Part shown: positions 33,312-41,903 of the stretch, in pieces
Numbering within the stretch: position 1 is the stretch's first letter
Layout of the letters: each line of letters begins with the position of its first letter
NCBI GenBank assembly: GCA_963704595.1
Contig: OY969922.1
Coordinates: forward strand, 2,170,001 to 2,234,000
Direction: 5' to 3'
DNA from: Acuticoccus sp963704595
Lineage (GTDB): Bacteria; Pseudomonadota; Alphaproteobacteria; Rhizobiales; Amorphaceae
DNA: 64,000 nucleotides
Program-made: the position numbers and the translations under genes
The notes under the pieces: generated by a model
What the model saw: the letters and a program-made list of their open reading frames with translations, nothing else
Told to the model about the DNA's origin: nothing
Database searches by the model: none

Positions 33312-34750
33312 CGTGCCGTCTCCGCGGGTTCGTAGAGGATTTCGATACGGCGGTTCTCGTCGGAGAGAGGGTCATTTGGCCGCGCGGGTTCGCGGTCAGC
33401 GAGGCCCTCGACGCGGGCGAACCGTTCTTCCGGGACGCCACCGTCGACCAGCGCGTTCTTCGTCGCGTGGGCACGCTGGAACGACAGGGTCCAGTTGTCT
33501 GACGTGCCGCCGCGGAAGGGCCGCGCGTCGGTATGGCCGCGGACCACGATCGTGCCGTTGCGGTCGGCGAGCACGCCGCCGACGCGCCTGAAGAGGGTCG
33601 TTGCCTCGCTGGTGGGGTCCGAGGAGCCGATGGGGAACATCGAGAAGAGGTTGCCGTCCGTCAGCGAGATGAGCACGGCGCGTTGGCCGGCGGTGACCGA
33701 TATGTCCGCGTCGACGTCGGCGAGTGCGCTCTGGATCGCGTCGCGCGCGGCTTCCGCGGCCGTGGTCGGAGGGGCGGCATCCGGTGCGGGCGAGGCGTCG
33801 TTAGGCGGCGGACCTCCCAAAGATTGCGCCTCGGCGAGGATCGCTTCGGCGAGCGAGGACCGCGGACCGAGCCCGCCGACAGCCGCCAGCTGCTCGGCCG
33901 TCACCGCCGATGCGGAGCTCTGCTCGCGCGGGGAATCGGCCGCGGCGGATTCGGCATCGGAGGGCGCGACCGCGAGCATCGCTTCGGCCGCGCGCCGTGC
34001 CGACGCCTCGGTGCCGCCGGCGCTCTCTTCGGCGGAGGCGTAGGCGCCGGGACCGGGTTCCGGTTCCTGGCCGCGCGGCGTCGCGTCGCCGGCATCGACC
34101 TCCGCCCTGTCGGGCGCGGCGTCGGCGGAGCCTGACCGGCCCGGCCGCAGGGTCTGCGACGGGCGGGTCTGCACCGTCTGCCAGTAGGCCGGGTCGAACG
34201 GGTCGCGCATGTCCTCGGTGTAGGCGGTCGTCCCCTCGGTGCCGAGCGTGGAATCCGGCGTGTCGACCGAGGTCGGCTGGTCCGGATCGATGTCGGCCGC
34301 CGAAGAGGCGAGGGTCGCGTAGGGGTCGTTGAAGGCGGCGTTGTCGGTCTCCTGGAGCTGGCCGGCCGAGGCCATCGTGCGCTCGTTGCCCTCCTCGACG
34401 TTGCCGCCGCCCTCGGCGCTCCCCTTGTCGCCGGGCGTGGCGGAACCCATCGGACGGTTGCCGGAGGGCTGTCCGTCCGCCTCGGCGGTATCGGGCGGCG
34501 TCGCCTCGTCCGTCGGGTCCATGATCCCGCGCGCGTTCGTCGGCGCAGCCATCAGGTTCATCGGGTTGAAGTAGTTCGCGATGGATTTCTTGATCTCTTC
34601 GTCCGTGGCGTTGACCAGCCACATGATGAGGAAGAACGCCATCATCGCGGTCATGAAGTCGGCGTGTGCGACCTTCCATGCGCCGCCCTTCTTCCCCGCG
34701 ACCTCCTCGTCGGGCCGGCGAATTACGATGATCTCGTCATTTCTTGCCAT
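33308..34750 (-). CDS. motB: Flagellar stator protein MotB
   Basis: A 480-residue stator subunit that anchors MotA to peptidoglycan and carries the proton path. The N-terminal helix AWKVAHADFMTAMMAFFLIM contains the essential Asp31. After an unusually long acidic, Ala/Ser/Pro-rich periplasmic linker (about residues 60-340), the C-terminal OmpA-like domain has FSMFPIGSSDPTSEATTLF, IVVRGHTDARPFRGG, LSFQRAHATKNALVDGGVPE and DPLSDENRRIEILYEP. The partner motA lies about 16 kb away at the other end of the same block, a split also known in rhizobia. The start overlaps the fliH-like stop by 14 bases and the stop overlaps motC. Confidence 0.95.
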   Translation of the reverse strand: MARNDEIIVIRRPDEEVAGKKGGAWKVAHADFMTAMMAFFLIMWLVNATDEEIKKSIANYFNPMNLMAAPTNARGIMDPTDEATPPDTAEADGQPSGNRPMGSATPGDKGSAEGGGNVEEGNERTMASAGQLQETDNAAFNDPYATLASSAADIDPDQPTSVDTPDSTLGTEGTTAYTEDMRDPFDPAYWQTVQTRPSQTLRPGRSGSADAAPDRAEVDAGDATPRGQEPEPGPGAYASAEESAGGTEASARRAAEAMLAVAPSDAESAAADSPREQSSASAVTAEQLAAVGGLGPRSSLAEAILAEAQSLGGPPPNDASPAPDAAPPTTAAEAARDAIQSALADVDADISVTAGQRAVLISLTDGNLFSMFPIGSSDPTSEATTLFRRVGGVLADRNGTIVVRGHTDARPFRGGTSDNWTLSFQRAHATKNALVDGGVPEERFARVEGLADREPARPNDPLSDENRRIEILYEPAETAR

Positions 34751-35546
34751 TCTTCAGCCCGCTGCTGTTGGTCAGGGTGCCAGCCCACATCCCGATCGTG
34801 GTGCGCAGCGAGGTGTCATTGATCCGCACGGTGAGTTCGGCATCCTCGGACGCGACGAGTTGTACGGATGGCGTCTTTCCGCTCCGAACTTCGCCGAGCG
34901 CGTCGATCAGTGGCTGGGGACCTTTAACAACCACAGCTCGCGCCGGGCTTTCCCGGGCGAGGAGCCCGTCGAGGCGTTCGCTGAACCTTGCGACGGCCTT
35001 CGCGGTCATTTCCTCCTCGAGGATGGGCGCGAGCGCTGCAGCCGTTGCAGTGGCGATCCGCTCGTGAAGCGCCTCGAGCGCCTGGTCGAGCTGGGTCGAC
35101 AGCGTTGCGGCGAGCGTCTCTGCCCAACGCGTCCGTTCTGCCTCGAGGGTCGCCGCGGCGGCCGCGTCAGCCTCGGCGCGGGCGCCGGCGACGGCGGCCG
35201 TGATCTCTTCCTCGACCCGCGCGCGGGCTTCGGCCTTCGCCTCGTCGAGCCCGGCGTCGGTGCCTGCCGCAGCGCCGGTATCGATTGGCGGAATGGCGTC
35301 CTGGACCGAACGCGGATGCGGCGCGGCACCTGACGGCGGTGCCGCGCGCGGCGGACGGTATCCGGCGACGTCTTCCGCGTTTGCGACGGAGTCCGAGGGC
35401 GCAGCCGGCGCGGGCCTGTATCTGCCTGCGCGTGGCGTGGCGCCGAGGATCTTCAGGATCGCGTCGGCTTCGAAGCCTGCCTGCGGCGGGGCCTCTCTCG
35501 ACTGGCTGTCGCGCAGTGTCGGCAAGGTGTCTGCAAAGCGGCGCAT
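34737..35546 (-). CDS. fliH: FliH-like flagellar assembly protein
   Basis: A 269-residue protein in the fliH position, immediately after fliF. The middle is a long acidic/alanine coiled coil (EAKAEARARVEEEITAAVAG onward, about residues 115-190). The C-terminal third includes RAVVVKGPQPLIDALGEV and AELTVRINDTSLRTTIGMWA, matching the C-terminal organisation of FliH/YscL-type stators. FliH binds and restrains the FliI ATPase and links it to FliN. The N-terminus is Pro-rich and variable. It overlaps motB by 14 bases, and its ATG lies just one base after the fliF stop. Sequence similarity in this family is low, so the assignment leans on length, coiled coil and position. Confidence 0.72.
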   Translation of the reverse strand: MRRFADTLPTLRDSQSREAPPQAGFEADAILKILGATPRAGRYRPAPAAPSDSVANAEDVAGYRPPRAAPPSGAAPHPRSVQDAIPPIDTGAAAGTDAGLDEAKAEARARVEEEITAAVAGARAEADAAAAATLEAERTRWAETLAATLSTQLDQALEALHERIATATAAALAPILEEEMTAKAVARFSERLDGLLARESPARAVVVKGPQPLIDALGEVRSGKTPSVQLVASEDAELTVRINDTSLRTTIGMWAGTLTNSSGLKNGKK

Positions 35547-35547
35547 G

Positions 35548-37158
35548 TCAGCTTCTTTCCGCCGTCAGCAGCCACTGGCGCATCAGGTCCGCGGTGCGCT
35601 GTGCGTCGTAGTCGACGATCTGCTCGAGGCGGGTCTGGGGCGTCTTGCCCATCTTGGCTTTCAGGCTGTCGATGAGGCTCATCTCGTTGTCCGCCTCCTC
35701 GCCCTCGCGGTGTTCGCCAGCGGCGGCGGCGAGGAGCTCGGTCATCGGGTCCTGCCGCGGCTCGGAGGTGAGGGCGCGGATCGCGGGCCTCAGGCCGAAC
35801 CAGATCAGGAGGACAGCGACGATGAGGACGATGCCGGCGTTGATGATCGTGCCCATCTGCCGGTTGATGGTGGCGAGCCAGCCTTCCTCGGGGAGCGCGT
35901 AGAGGCTCTCCTCCTCGGGAGCGAACGGGATCGCCGCCACTTCGAGCTGGTCGCCGCGTTCCTCCGAGAAGCCTGCGGCAGTCCGCACCAGGTTCTGGAT
36001 GTCGACGAGCTGTGTCTCGACGGGGATTGCGTTGTCGCCCTCGGCGTTGGTGGCGAGCCTGCTCTGGTTTACGAGGACCGCGATCGACAGCCGCTCGATG
36101 GCGAACCCGTCGCGCACCCGCTCCACGCTCTTGGTCGGCACGTTGAAGTTGGTGAGCTCCTCGCGGCGGCTGGAATCCTCGCGAGCATCCGCTCCGCCGG
36201 CGCCAGGCAGCTCTTCCTGCGGAATGTTCTGCTGGACGGTGACCGGCTCGTCGATGTTGCGGTTAACCGCGCTCTCTTCCTCGCGCACGGTCCGGCGCGA
36301 CACCGGCACGGCGCCCTCCGGATCGTAGCTCGTCTCGTTCTCGATGATCCTGTCGATGTTGAGGCGCGACGTGACGCTGACGGTGAAGTTCTGGACCCCG
36401 AGGAACGGGACGAGGGTCTTGCGGATCTGCTCTTCGAGCGACGCGTTTGTCTCCTTCTGGAGGCGCGAGAGGCGGCCCGAGGACTGGTTCTGCGGATCGT
36501 CGCCGGACGCAAGGACCGCGCCACGCGTGTCGAGCACGGTGACGCCGCCGATCTCCATCCCGGGGATCGCGCCGGCGACGAGGTGCCGGATCGCGTCCGC
36601 GGAGGCGTCGCCCTTCGCCCCGTCCGTGCGGATCACGACGGAGGCGGAGGCGGGGCGCTGCTGGCGGCGGAAGGAGCCGCGATCGCTCATCACCAGGTGA
36701 ACGCGCGCGGCGCTGATCCCCTGCATCGCCTGAATGGTGCGCGAGAGCTCGCCTTCGAGCGCACGCACCCGCGTCACTTCCTGCATGAAGGAGGTGAGGC
36801 CGAACGAGCCGATATTGTCGAAGAGCTCGTAGCCCGCGTTGGGGCTGTTCGGCAGGCCGTTCTCGGCGAGCAGCATCCGCGCCGATGCGGTGTCGGCCGG
36901 GTTGACGAGGATCGCGGACCCGTCGGCCGCAACGTCGTAGGAGATCTGCGCTTCGGACAGAACGCCGCCCATGCGCGTCACGTCCTCGCGGTCGAGCCCG
37001 GTGTAGAGCACTTCGCGCTGGGGCTTGGCGAGATAGCTGGCACCGATGCCGACCACGAGCAGCGTCGCGATCGCGATGGCGGCAAGCGCGGTCAGCCGGC
37101 GTGGACCGAGGTCCTTGAGATTGGTGAGCACTCGCTCGACTTGTCTGCGGCCGGTCAT
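35548..37158 (-). CDS. fliF: Flagellar MS-ring protein FliF
   Basis: A 536-residue MS-ring protein, the first structure assembled and the housing of the export gate. The N-terminal membrane helix is about residues 22-44 (LTALAAIAIATLLVVGIGAS). The ring-building motif region follows with LYTGLDREDVTRMGGVLSEA, MLLAENGLPNSPNAGYELFD, EGELSRTIQAMQGISAARVH and TVLDTRGAVLASGDD. A second membrane helix is at about 435-455 (AGIVLIVAVLLIWFGLRPAI). The FliG-binding tail ends in EQIVDYDAQRTADLMRQWLL. The ATG lies at the head of fliF-fliH-motB-motC-fliK, which are tightly spaced or overlapping. A gap of about 370 bases to the upstream flagellin may hold the promoter. Confidence 0.96.
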   Translation of the reverse strand: MTGRRQVERVLTNLKDLGPRRLTALAAIAIATLLVVGIGASYLAKPQREVLYTGLDREDVTRMGGVLSEAQISYDVAADGSAILVNPADTASARMLLAENGLPNSPNAGYELFDNIGSFGLTSFMQEVTRVRALEGELSRTIQAMQGISAARVHLVMSDRGSFRRQQRPASASVVIRTDGAKGDASADAIRHLVAGAIPGMEIGGVTVLDTRGAVLASGDDPQNQSSGRLSRLQKETNASLEEQIRKTLVPFLGVQNFTVSVTSRLNIDRIIENETSYDPEGAVPVSRRTVREEESAVNRNIDEPVTVQQNIPQEELPGAGGADAREDSSRREELTNFNVPTKSVERVRDGFAIERLSIAVLVNQSRLATNAEGDNAIPVETQLVDIQNLVRTAAGFSEERGDQLEVAAIPFAPEEESLYALPEEGWLATINRQMGTIINAGIVLIVAVLLIWFGLRPAIRALTSEPRQDPMTELLAAAAGEHREGEEADNEMSLIDSLKAKMGKTPQTRLEQIVDYDAQRTADLMRQWLLTAERS

Positions 37159-37524
37159 CGGCCCTCCTCATGATTGAACGGCAATTGTCCAAATGCGGGG
37201 ACGCACACGCGGTCGGCACGTGGAAGTCCGCAAGCCCGATCATCGCCGAGCAATCTGTGTCGTGACTTGTGGTGAGGACCGGAACGCGCCGGAACGCTGC
37301 CGGGCGCCAGTGGGTTGTAGCGGATGCTGAAACGCGCAGCGGGACCCTGGCGCGCCGGTGCGCGGGGTCCTGGCGGGTGTTCGGGGATGTTCTTCCGACG
37401 ACCGGACGTGCCGAAATGCAACGCTTCGGCCGCGGGCGGACAGGCCAACTGTGGCGACGCGTCCGACCAGCGGCTCAACGCTGGAAACAGTGTGCCGCTC
37501 GGCAGGGCCGGGCAGGCGGGGCGG
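37159..37524. other. Non-coding gap between flagellin gene 1 and fliF
   Basis: About 365 bases without a supported gene. On the minus strand it covers the flagellin 3' region and the fliF leader. No clear hairpin with a T-run follows the flagellin stop, and no sigma-54 (GG-N10-GC) or classical -35/-10 pair was recognised with confidence. Plus-strand open frames here continue through the flagellin gene as antisense shadows. Confidence 0.4.
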
Positions 37525-38454
37525 TTACTGGAAGAGCTGAAGAATGCTCTGGGCCGAAGTGTTCGCGATGGCGAGCGACTGGACGGAGAGCTGCTGCTGG
37601 GTCTGGAGGGCGCGCAGCCTGGTCGATTCCTCCTCCATGTTGGCGTCCACCAGCGCGCCGATCGCCCGCTCGTTGGAATCCATCAGGAGTTCGACGAAGT
37701 TCATCTGCGATTCGGCGCGTGCGAGGCCGACACCGACGGAGTTCTGCGCGGTGATGATTTCGGTCAGTGCCGCATCGACCAGCGCCAGCGTGTTCTCGAG
37801 GATGGCAAGGTCGTCGGCCGAATCGGTCAGCGCGGAAATGTCGATGTTGAGGATCGAGCTGGTGACGGCAGTGGCGCCGGCGCCGATGGTGCGGTCGATG
37901 TCGAGGATGCCGGTCGGCGTGGCGTTGCCGTCGATGAGGTAGACCGCCGAGATGTCGAGGTCGATGGTGGAGATCGCAACCGTTCCGCCCTGCCGCTCGA
38001 ACGAGGCGACGACGGACTTCGACATGTTTTCGGTCGCGCTGTCCGCGATCGACAGGAAATTCTGCTCGTTGATGACGGCAGCGTTCGCCTTCGTCCGCAT
38101 GTCGGTCAGGAGACCGGCGATCTCTTCCTGCACGTTTGAGCGGTTGATCCCGGGCTGGCGCGCCGAGACGAGGAGCTGTTTCACCTTGTCGACACTGGTG
38201 CGAACGGTGTCGAGGCCGGCATAGGCGACGTCGAACACCGACCGGCCGAGCGCGATGGCGTCCCGGACAGCGCCGAGCGCGTCGTTGTCGGAACTCGTCG
38301 TCGTCGCGATGGCCCAGTAGGCGGCGCTGTCCTGCGCCTCCCGGATCCTGAGGCCGGTGGAGACGCGGTCGTTCGTCTCGATCAGGTCCGCCGTGATCTG
38401 ATTGAGGGTCTGGAGTGCGACCATCGCCGAGACGTTGGTGAGAAGGCTCGTCAT
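37525..38454 (-). CDS. Flagellin (copy 1)
   Basis: A 309-residue filament subunit with the conserved D0/D1 termini: N-terminal MTSLLTNVSAMVALQTLNQI, STGLRIREAQDSAAYWAIAT and C-terminal NMEEESTRLRALQTQQQLSV, ending AQSILQLFQ. The central region is short, so the large outer D2/D3 domains are essentially absent. It is the same length as the adjacent second copy and aligns with it without gaps, at roughly two-thirds identity by eye. The ATG at 38452-38454 (MTSLL) follows an AGAAAG-type ribosome site. Expression is probably controlled post-transcriptionally by FlaF and FlbT, encoded in this window, which act on flagellin mRNA in related bacteria. Confidence 0.95.
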   Translation of the reverse strand: MTSLLTNVSAMVALQTLNQITADLIETNDRVSTGLRIREAQDSAAYWAIATTTSSDNDALGAVRDAIALGRSVFDVAYAGLDTVRTSVDKVKQLLVSARQPGINRSNVQEEIAGLLTDMRTKANAAVINEQNFLSIADSATENMSKSVVASFERQGGTVAISTIDLDISAVYLIDGNATPTGILDIDRTIGAGATAVTSSILNIDISALTDSADDLAILENTLALVDAALTEIITAQNSVGVGLARAESQMNFVELLMDSNERAIGALVDANMEEESTRLRALQTQQQLSVQSLAIANTSAQSILQLFQ

Positions 38455-38748
38455 CGTCTTTCTTTCTCTAAACTGGGGTTGCCCGAAAGACATGCCTATG
38501 GACGGCACTGCAGGACGGCATCATGCCTCTGGTTTTCCTGCCCTGATGAATCCGGACATGGCGGGCACTCGCCCGACCAACCTGCGACCCATGCGATATA
38601 GCGCTGTCAGCTTTTCCGAAGCTGTCGGCGGTCGATAGCTGACATAACCAAACTGATGGTACCGGCCCGCGCCGTCGCGAACCCTGCGGCTCCAAACCCT
38701 GGGCGATTTGCTTCCTCGCGCGCCGCAAGCCACGCGCGTGCGCAAACG
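38455..38748. other. Leader and promoter region of flagellin gene 1
   Basis: About 290 bases between the terminator of flagellin 2 and the start of flagellin 1. It should hold a separate promoter and a 5' leader. No confident promoter boxes were assigned, and no separate gene is supported. Confidence 0.4.
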
Positions 38749-38780
38749 AAAAAAAGGCCGTGCTGTGAAGCACGGCCTTT
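38749..38780 (-). terminator. Rho-independent terminator after flagellin gene 2
   Basis: On the minus strand, a 12-base perfect stem (AAAGGCCGTGCT / AGCACGGCCTTT) with a GTGA-complement 4-base loop is followed by a T run. It lies about 45 bases after the second flagellin stop and separates the two flagellin transcripts. Confidence 0.9.
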
Positions 38781-38826
38781 CCCCTGGGGAGCGGCACCGG
38801 GGCGCCGCTCAGTCGCTCAGTCGGTC

Positions 38827-39756
38827 TTACCGGAAGAGGGCAAGGACGTTCTGGGCGGAGGCGTTGGCGATCGACAGGGACTCCACTGCCAGCTGCTGCT
38901 GCGTCTGCAGCGCCCTCAGCTTGGTGGATTCCTCCTCCATGTTGGCGTCGATCAGCGCGCCGACCGCACGTTCGTTGGCGTCCATCAGCGCGTTCACGAA
39001 CGTCTCCTGGGTTTCCGCCCGGGCAAGGTTCACACCCACGTTGTTCTGTGCCGTGGTCACCTCGATAAGGGCCGTATCGATCAGGGTGATGGCGTGCTCG
39101 AGGATCGTGAGATCATCGGCCGAGTCGGTCAGCGCGCTGATGTCGACCGTGAGCGCGGTCGCCGTCAGTGCGGTGGTCGCAGCACCATAGGTGCGGTCCT
39201 GGTCGAGGATGCCGGTCGGCGTGGCATTGCCGTCCGTCAGGTACACGGCGCTGATGTCAAGGTCGATCGTGGAGATCGAGATGCCGGTGGCCGAGCGGCT
39301 GAAGCTCGCGACAACGGCCTTGGTGGTGTTCTCGGTCGCGCTGTCGGCGATGGCGAGGAAGTTCTGCTCGTTCATGACCGAGGCGTTGGCCTTGTTGGCC
39401 ATGTCCGTCTGCAGGCCGGCGATCTGCGTCTGAACGTTGACGCGGTCGACGCCGGGCTGACGGGCGGAGACCAGAAGCTCCTTGATCGTCTGCAGGTTCT
39501 CGCGCACCGCGTCGAGACCGGCGTACGTCACGTCGAGGGTCGAGCGACCGATGGCGAGGGCGTCCTTCACGGAGGCCATCGCATCGTTGTCGGACTGGGT
39601 GGTGGTGGCGATGGCCCAGTAGGCGGCGCTGTCCTGCGCTTCGCGGATCTTGAGGCCCGTGGAGACGCGGTTGTTCGACTCGTTCAGCTGCATGTTGATG
39701 CTGTTGAGCGTCGACAGCGCGACCATGGCCGCGGAGTTGGTGAGAAGGCTCGTCAT
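38827..39756 (-). CDS. Flagellin (copy 2)
   Basis: A 309-residue flagellin, paralogous to the neighbouring copy and colinear with it along its whole length. Conserved ends are MTSLLTNSAAMVALSTLNSI, STGLKIREAQDSAAYWAIAT and a C-terminal NMEEESTKLRALQTQQQLAV, ending AQNVLALFR. Differences concentrate at about residues 85-110 and 150-230. The IDLDISAVYL and DGNATPTGILD blocks are almost unchanged between copies, suggesting shared subunit contacts. The ATG at 39754-39756 follows AAGGAAA at good spacing. The gene has its own terminator, so it is monocistronic. Several flagellins per filament are normal in rhizobia with complex flagella. Confidence 0.95.
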   Translation of the reverse strand: MTSLLTNSAAMVALSTLNSINMQLNESNNRVSTGLKIREAQDSAAYWAIATTTQSDNDAMASVKDALAIGRSTLDVTYAGLDAVRENLQTIKELLVSARQPGVDRVNVQTQIAGLQTDMANKANASVMNEQNFLAIADSATENTTKAVVASFSRSATGISISTIDLDISAVYLTDGNATPTGILDQDRTYGAATTALTATALTVDISALTDSADDLTILEHAITLIDTALIEVTTAQNNVGVNLARAETQETFVNALMDANERAVGALIDANMEEESTKLRALQTQQQLAVESLSIANASAQNVLALFR

Positions 39757-39928
39757 CGTTGATTTCCTTACACAATACAAAACGGAAACATGCCGATGAA
39801 GGCTGAAACAACTTGGGCCTCATGCCGTTGGCGCGGGATGGATCGTCGCGCCAAGTGCCTCGGACACCCTTATGGCCGAACGGGCTTGTGCCTGGCTTGC
39901 CAGGCGGGAGAAGCCCGTCCGGCCTCTC

Positions 39929-40684
39929 TTACCCAAACGAGCCGACCAGCGAGCCGACCAGAAGATTCCACCCGTCGATCAGGACGAAGAACAGGACCTT
40001 GAAGGGAAGCGCGATGATAGTAGGCGGCATCATCATCATGCCCATCGACATGATGAGGGTCGCGACGATGAGGTCGATCACCAGGAAGGGGAGCAGGATC
40101 AGGAAGCCGATCTCGAACCCGCGCCGCAGCTCGGAGATCATGAAGGCGGGGATCAGCATCCTGAGCTCGACGGTCTCCTCCTTGGTGGGGTCGATCCCGG
40201 CAAGGTCCGCGAAGAGTTCGAGGTCGCGCGGGCGGACATGGTCCAGCATGAACTGGCGGAACGGCTCGGTGATCCGCCCATAGGCCTCCTCCTCGCTGAT
40301 CTCGTTGGCCGTCAGCGGCTCCACGCCGTCGCGCCAGGCACGGTCGAAGGTCGGCCCCATGACGTAGAAGGTCATGAAGAGCGAGAGCGAGATCATCACG
40401 ATGTTGGCGGGCGTCGTCTGCAGGCCGAGCCCTGCGCGCAGGAACGACAGCGCGACGATTATGCGGGTGAAGCTCGTCACCATGATGAGGAGGCCGGGCG
40501 CCAGCGACAGGACCGTGATAAGCGCGACGAACTGCAGGATCCGCCCGCTCGCCGAGCCTTCCCCGGGCGGCAGCAGCGCCGAAAGGTCGAGCCCGCCGAG
40601 ATTCTGCGCAGCGGCGCCGGTCGCGGTGAGGACCGTGGCGGATGCGAGCAGGAAGGCGGCGATGCGGGCAGCGCGAGCAGTCAT
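39929..40684 (-). CDS. fliP: Flagellar export-gate protein FliP
   Basis: A 251-residue type III export-gate component. A cleavable signal peptide is visible (AARIAAFLLASATVLTATGAAAQ region), as is usual for FliP. The FliP signature ILQFVALITVLSLAPGLLIM, SFTRIIVALSFLRAGLGLQT and TPANIVMISLSLFMTFYVMG is present. The C-terminal signature region includes ISELRRGFEIGFLILLPFLV, IDLIVATLIMSMGMMMMPPT and IALPFKVLFFVLIDGWNLLV. FliP forms the pentamer at the core of the FliPQR gate; fliQ and fliR are in the plus-strand block. It overlaps fliL by four bases and is the last gene of that run before the flagellins. Confidence 0.97.
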   Translation of the reverse strand: MTARAARIAAFLLASATVLTATGAAAQNLGGLDLSALLPPGEGSASGRILQFVALITVLSLAPGLLIMVTSFTRIIVALSFLRAGLGLQTTPANIVMISLSLFMTFYVMGPTFDRAWRDGVEPLTANEISEEEAYGRITEPFRQFMLDHVRPRDLELFADLAGIDPTKEETVELRMLIPAFMISELRRGFEIGFLILLPFLVIDLIVATLIMSMGMMMMPPTIIALPFKVLFFVLIDGWNLLVGSLVGSFG

Positions 40685-41190
40685 TGCAGCACCATGGACT
40701 TGATGATGAGTTCCTGGACGAGGCCGCTGCTGAGGAGGCGGGCGCGCTCATTGAGGTCCGCGCGGAGGTGGTTGAGCGCGCCGGCGCCCTGGAGTTCGCC
40801 GAGGGTGAGTGTGCGCACGTAGCTGAGAACGGTCTGCGCAAGCTCAGCCTTCAGCCGTTCCACGTCCTCGACGTTGTCCTTGTCGAACACCATGGCCGCT
40901 TCGATCCGGATCCACGTCGTCGCCGGGTTGGCGAGGTTGGAGATGATCGGCTCGAGCTCCGCGACGCTGGTGTTCTCCTTCCACGCCAGCGCTTCTGGCA
41001 CCTTTTCGGGCGCCTCGTTCGCCCGCTTGGTGATGACGGCTTCAAGGCTGTCGACCTGCATGAAGGCGACACCGGCGCCGGCGCCCCCGCCGAGGACGGT
41101 GAGGGCGACCATCGCAATGATGAGCCCGCCCTTGCCGGACTTCTTCTCCGGGGGGGCAAGCGCCTCCGTGTCCTGTGTGACGTCGCTCAT
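40681..41190 (-). CDS. fliL: Flagellar basal-body-associated protein FliL
   Basis: A 169-residue single-pass inner-membrane protein that surrounds the stator and supports torque. A short cytoplasmic head is followed by a membrane helix at about residues 22-45 (GLIIAMVALTVLGGGAGAGV). The periplasmic domain has ELEPIISNLANPATTWIRIE, AQTVLSYVRTLTLGELQGAG and a C-terminal LVQELIIKSMVLQ, the family end. The start ATG shares its A with the flgH stop (TGATG), and the stop overlaps fliP. The overlaps suggest tight translational coupling through flgH-fliL-fliP. Confidence 0.94.
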   Translation of the reverse strand: MSDVTQDTEALAPPEKKSGKGGLIIAMVALTVLGGGAGAGVAFMQVDSLEAVITKRANEAPEKVPEALAWKENTSVAELEPIISNLANPATTWIRIEAAMVFDKDNVEDVERLKAELAQTVLSYVRTLTLGELQGAGALNHLRADLNERARLLSSGLVQELIIKSMVLQ

Positions 41191-41901
41191 CAGAACGGCA
41201 CCACGCGGTCGTAGAGCTGCTGGCCCCAGTTGGGCGACTGGACCTCGCTGGAGCGGCCGCGACCGCCATAGGAAATCCGGGCCTCCGCGATCTTCTCGTA
41301 GCTGACGGTGTTGGCGCGCGTGACGTCGAGCGGGTTGACGATGCCCTGGAGCTGGAGGACGCGCACCTCGGCGTTGACGCGGATCTCCTGCGTCCCCGAG
41401 ATGACGAGGTTGCCGTTGGCGAGAACCTCGGTGACGATCACCGCGACCTGCAGGCGCAGCCGCTCGGAGCGGTCGATGGCGCCGGAGCCGCGGTAGCGCG
41501 AGCTGGAATCGATGCCGAGTTCGCCGTCCGCCTCGGCAGAGTTCGCGGGACCGTCGAAGCCCTGTCCGGCGGCCGCGATCCCGAAGCCGAAGTCGGTGCG
41601 CGACTCGCGTTCGCGCTCGCTCTCGTTGTCGAACTGGCGCCTGGTCGTCGAGCGCGATCACGACGGTGAGGACGTCGCCGACGTTGCCGGCGCGCACGTC
41701 CGTCAGGAGATCGCGGCTCTGGCGGCCATAGAGCGAACCCTCATCCGACATGTTGAGCGGGACGGCGGTCGGGATTGCCGTGCGGGTCACTGCGAGCCCC
41801 TCGCCGATCGGCGTGAGGGCCGGGACGCCGAAGGGCTGGCCCTCGGCGCAGGCCGCGAGGCCGAGCGGGAACGCGACGATTGCGAAGAGACGCGCGCCCA
41901 T
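41190..41901 (-). CDS. flgH: Flagellar L-ring lipoprotein FlgH, one frameshift as sequenced
   Basis: L-ring protein of the outer membrane, about 236 residues. The start ATG at 41899-41901 opens a lipoprotein signal (AIVAFPLGLAACAEG), with the acylated Cys in LAAC. SLYGRQSRDLLTDVRAGNVG and DVLTVVIALDDQ follow in the first frame. One extra base near 41643 (GGCGCC) then throws the frame. Dropping it gives DDQRQFDNESEREREST-like sequence leading into the downstream frame with EVLANGNLVISGTQEIRVN, QGIVNPLDVTRANTVSYEKI and the terminal QQLYDRVVPF, all FlgH hallmarks. The rest of the operon is intact, so I infer a sequence error rather than a non-flagellated strain. The stop overlaps fliL. Confidence 0.9.
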
Positions 41902-41903
41902 CC

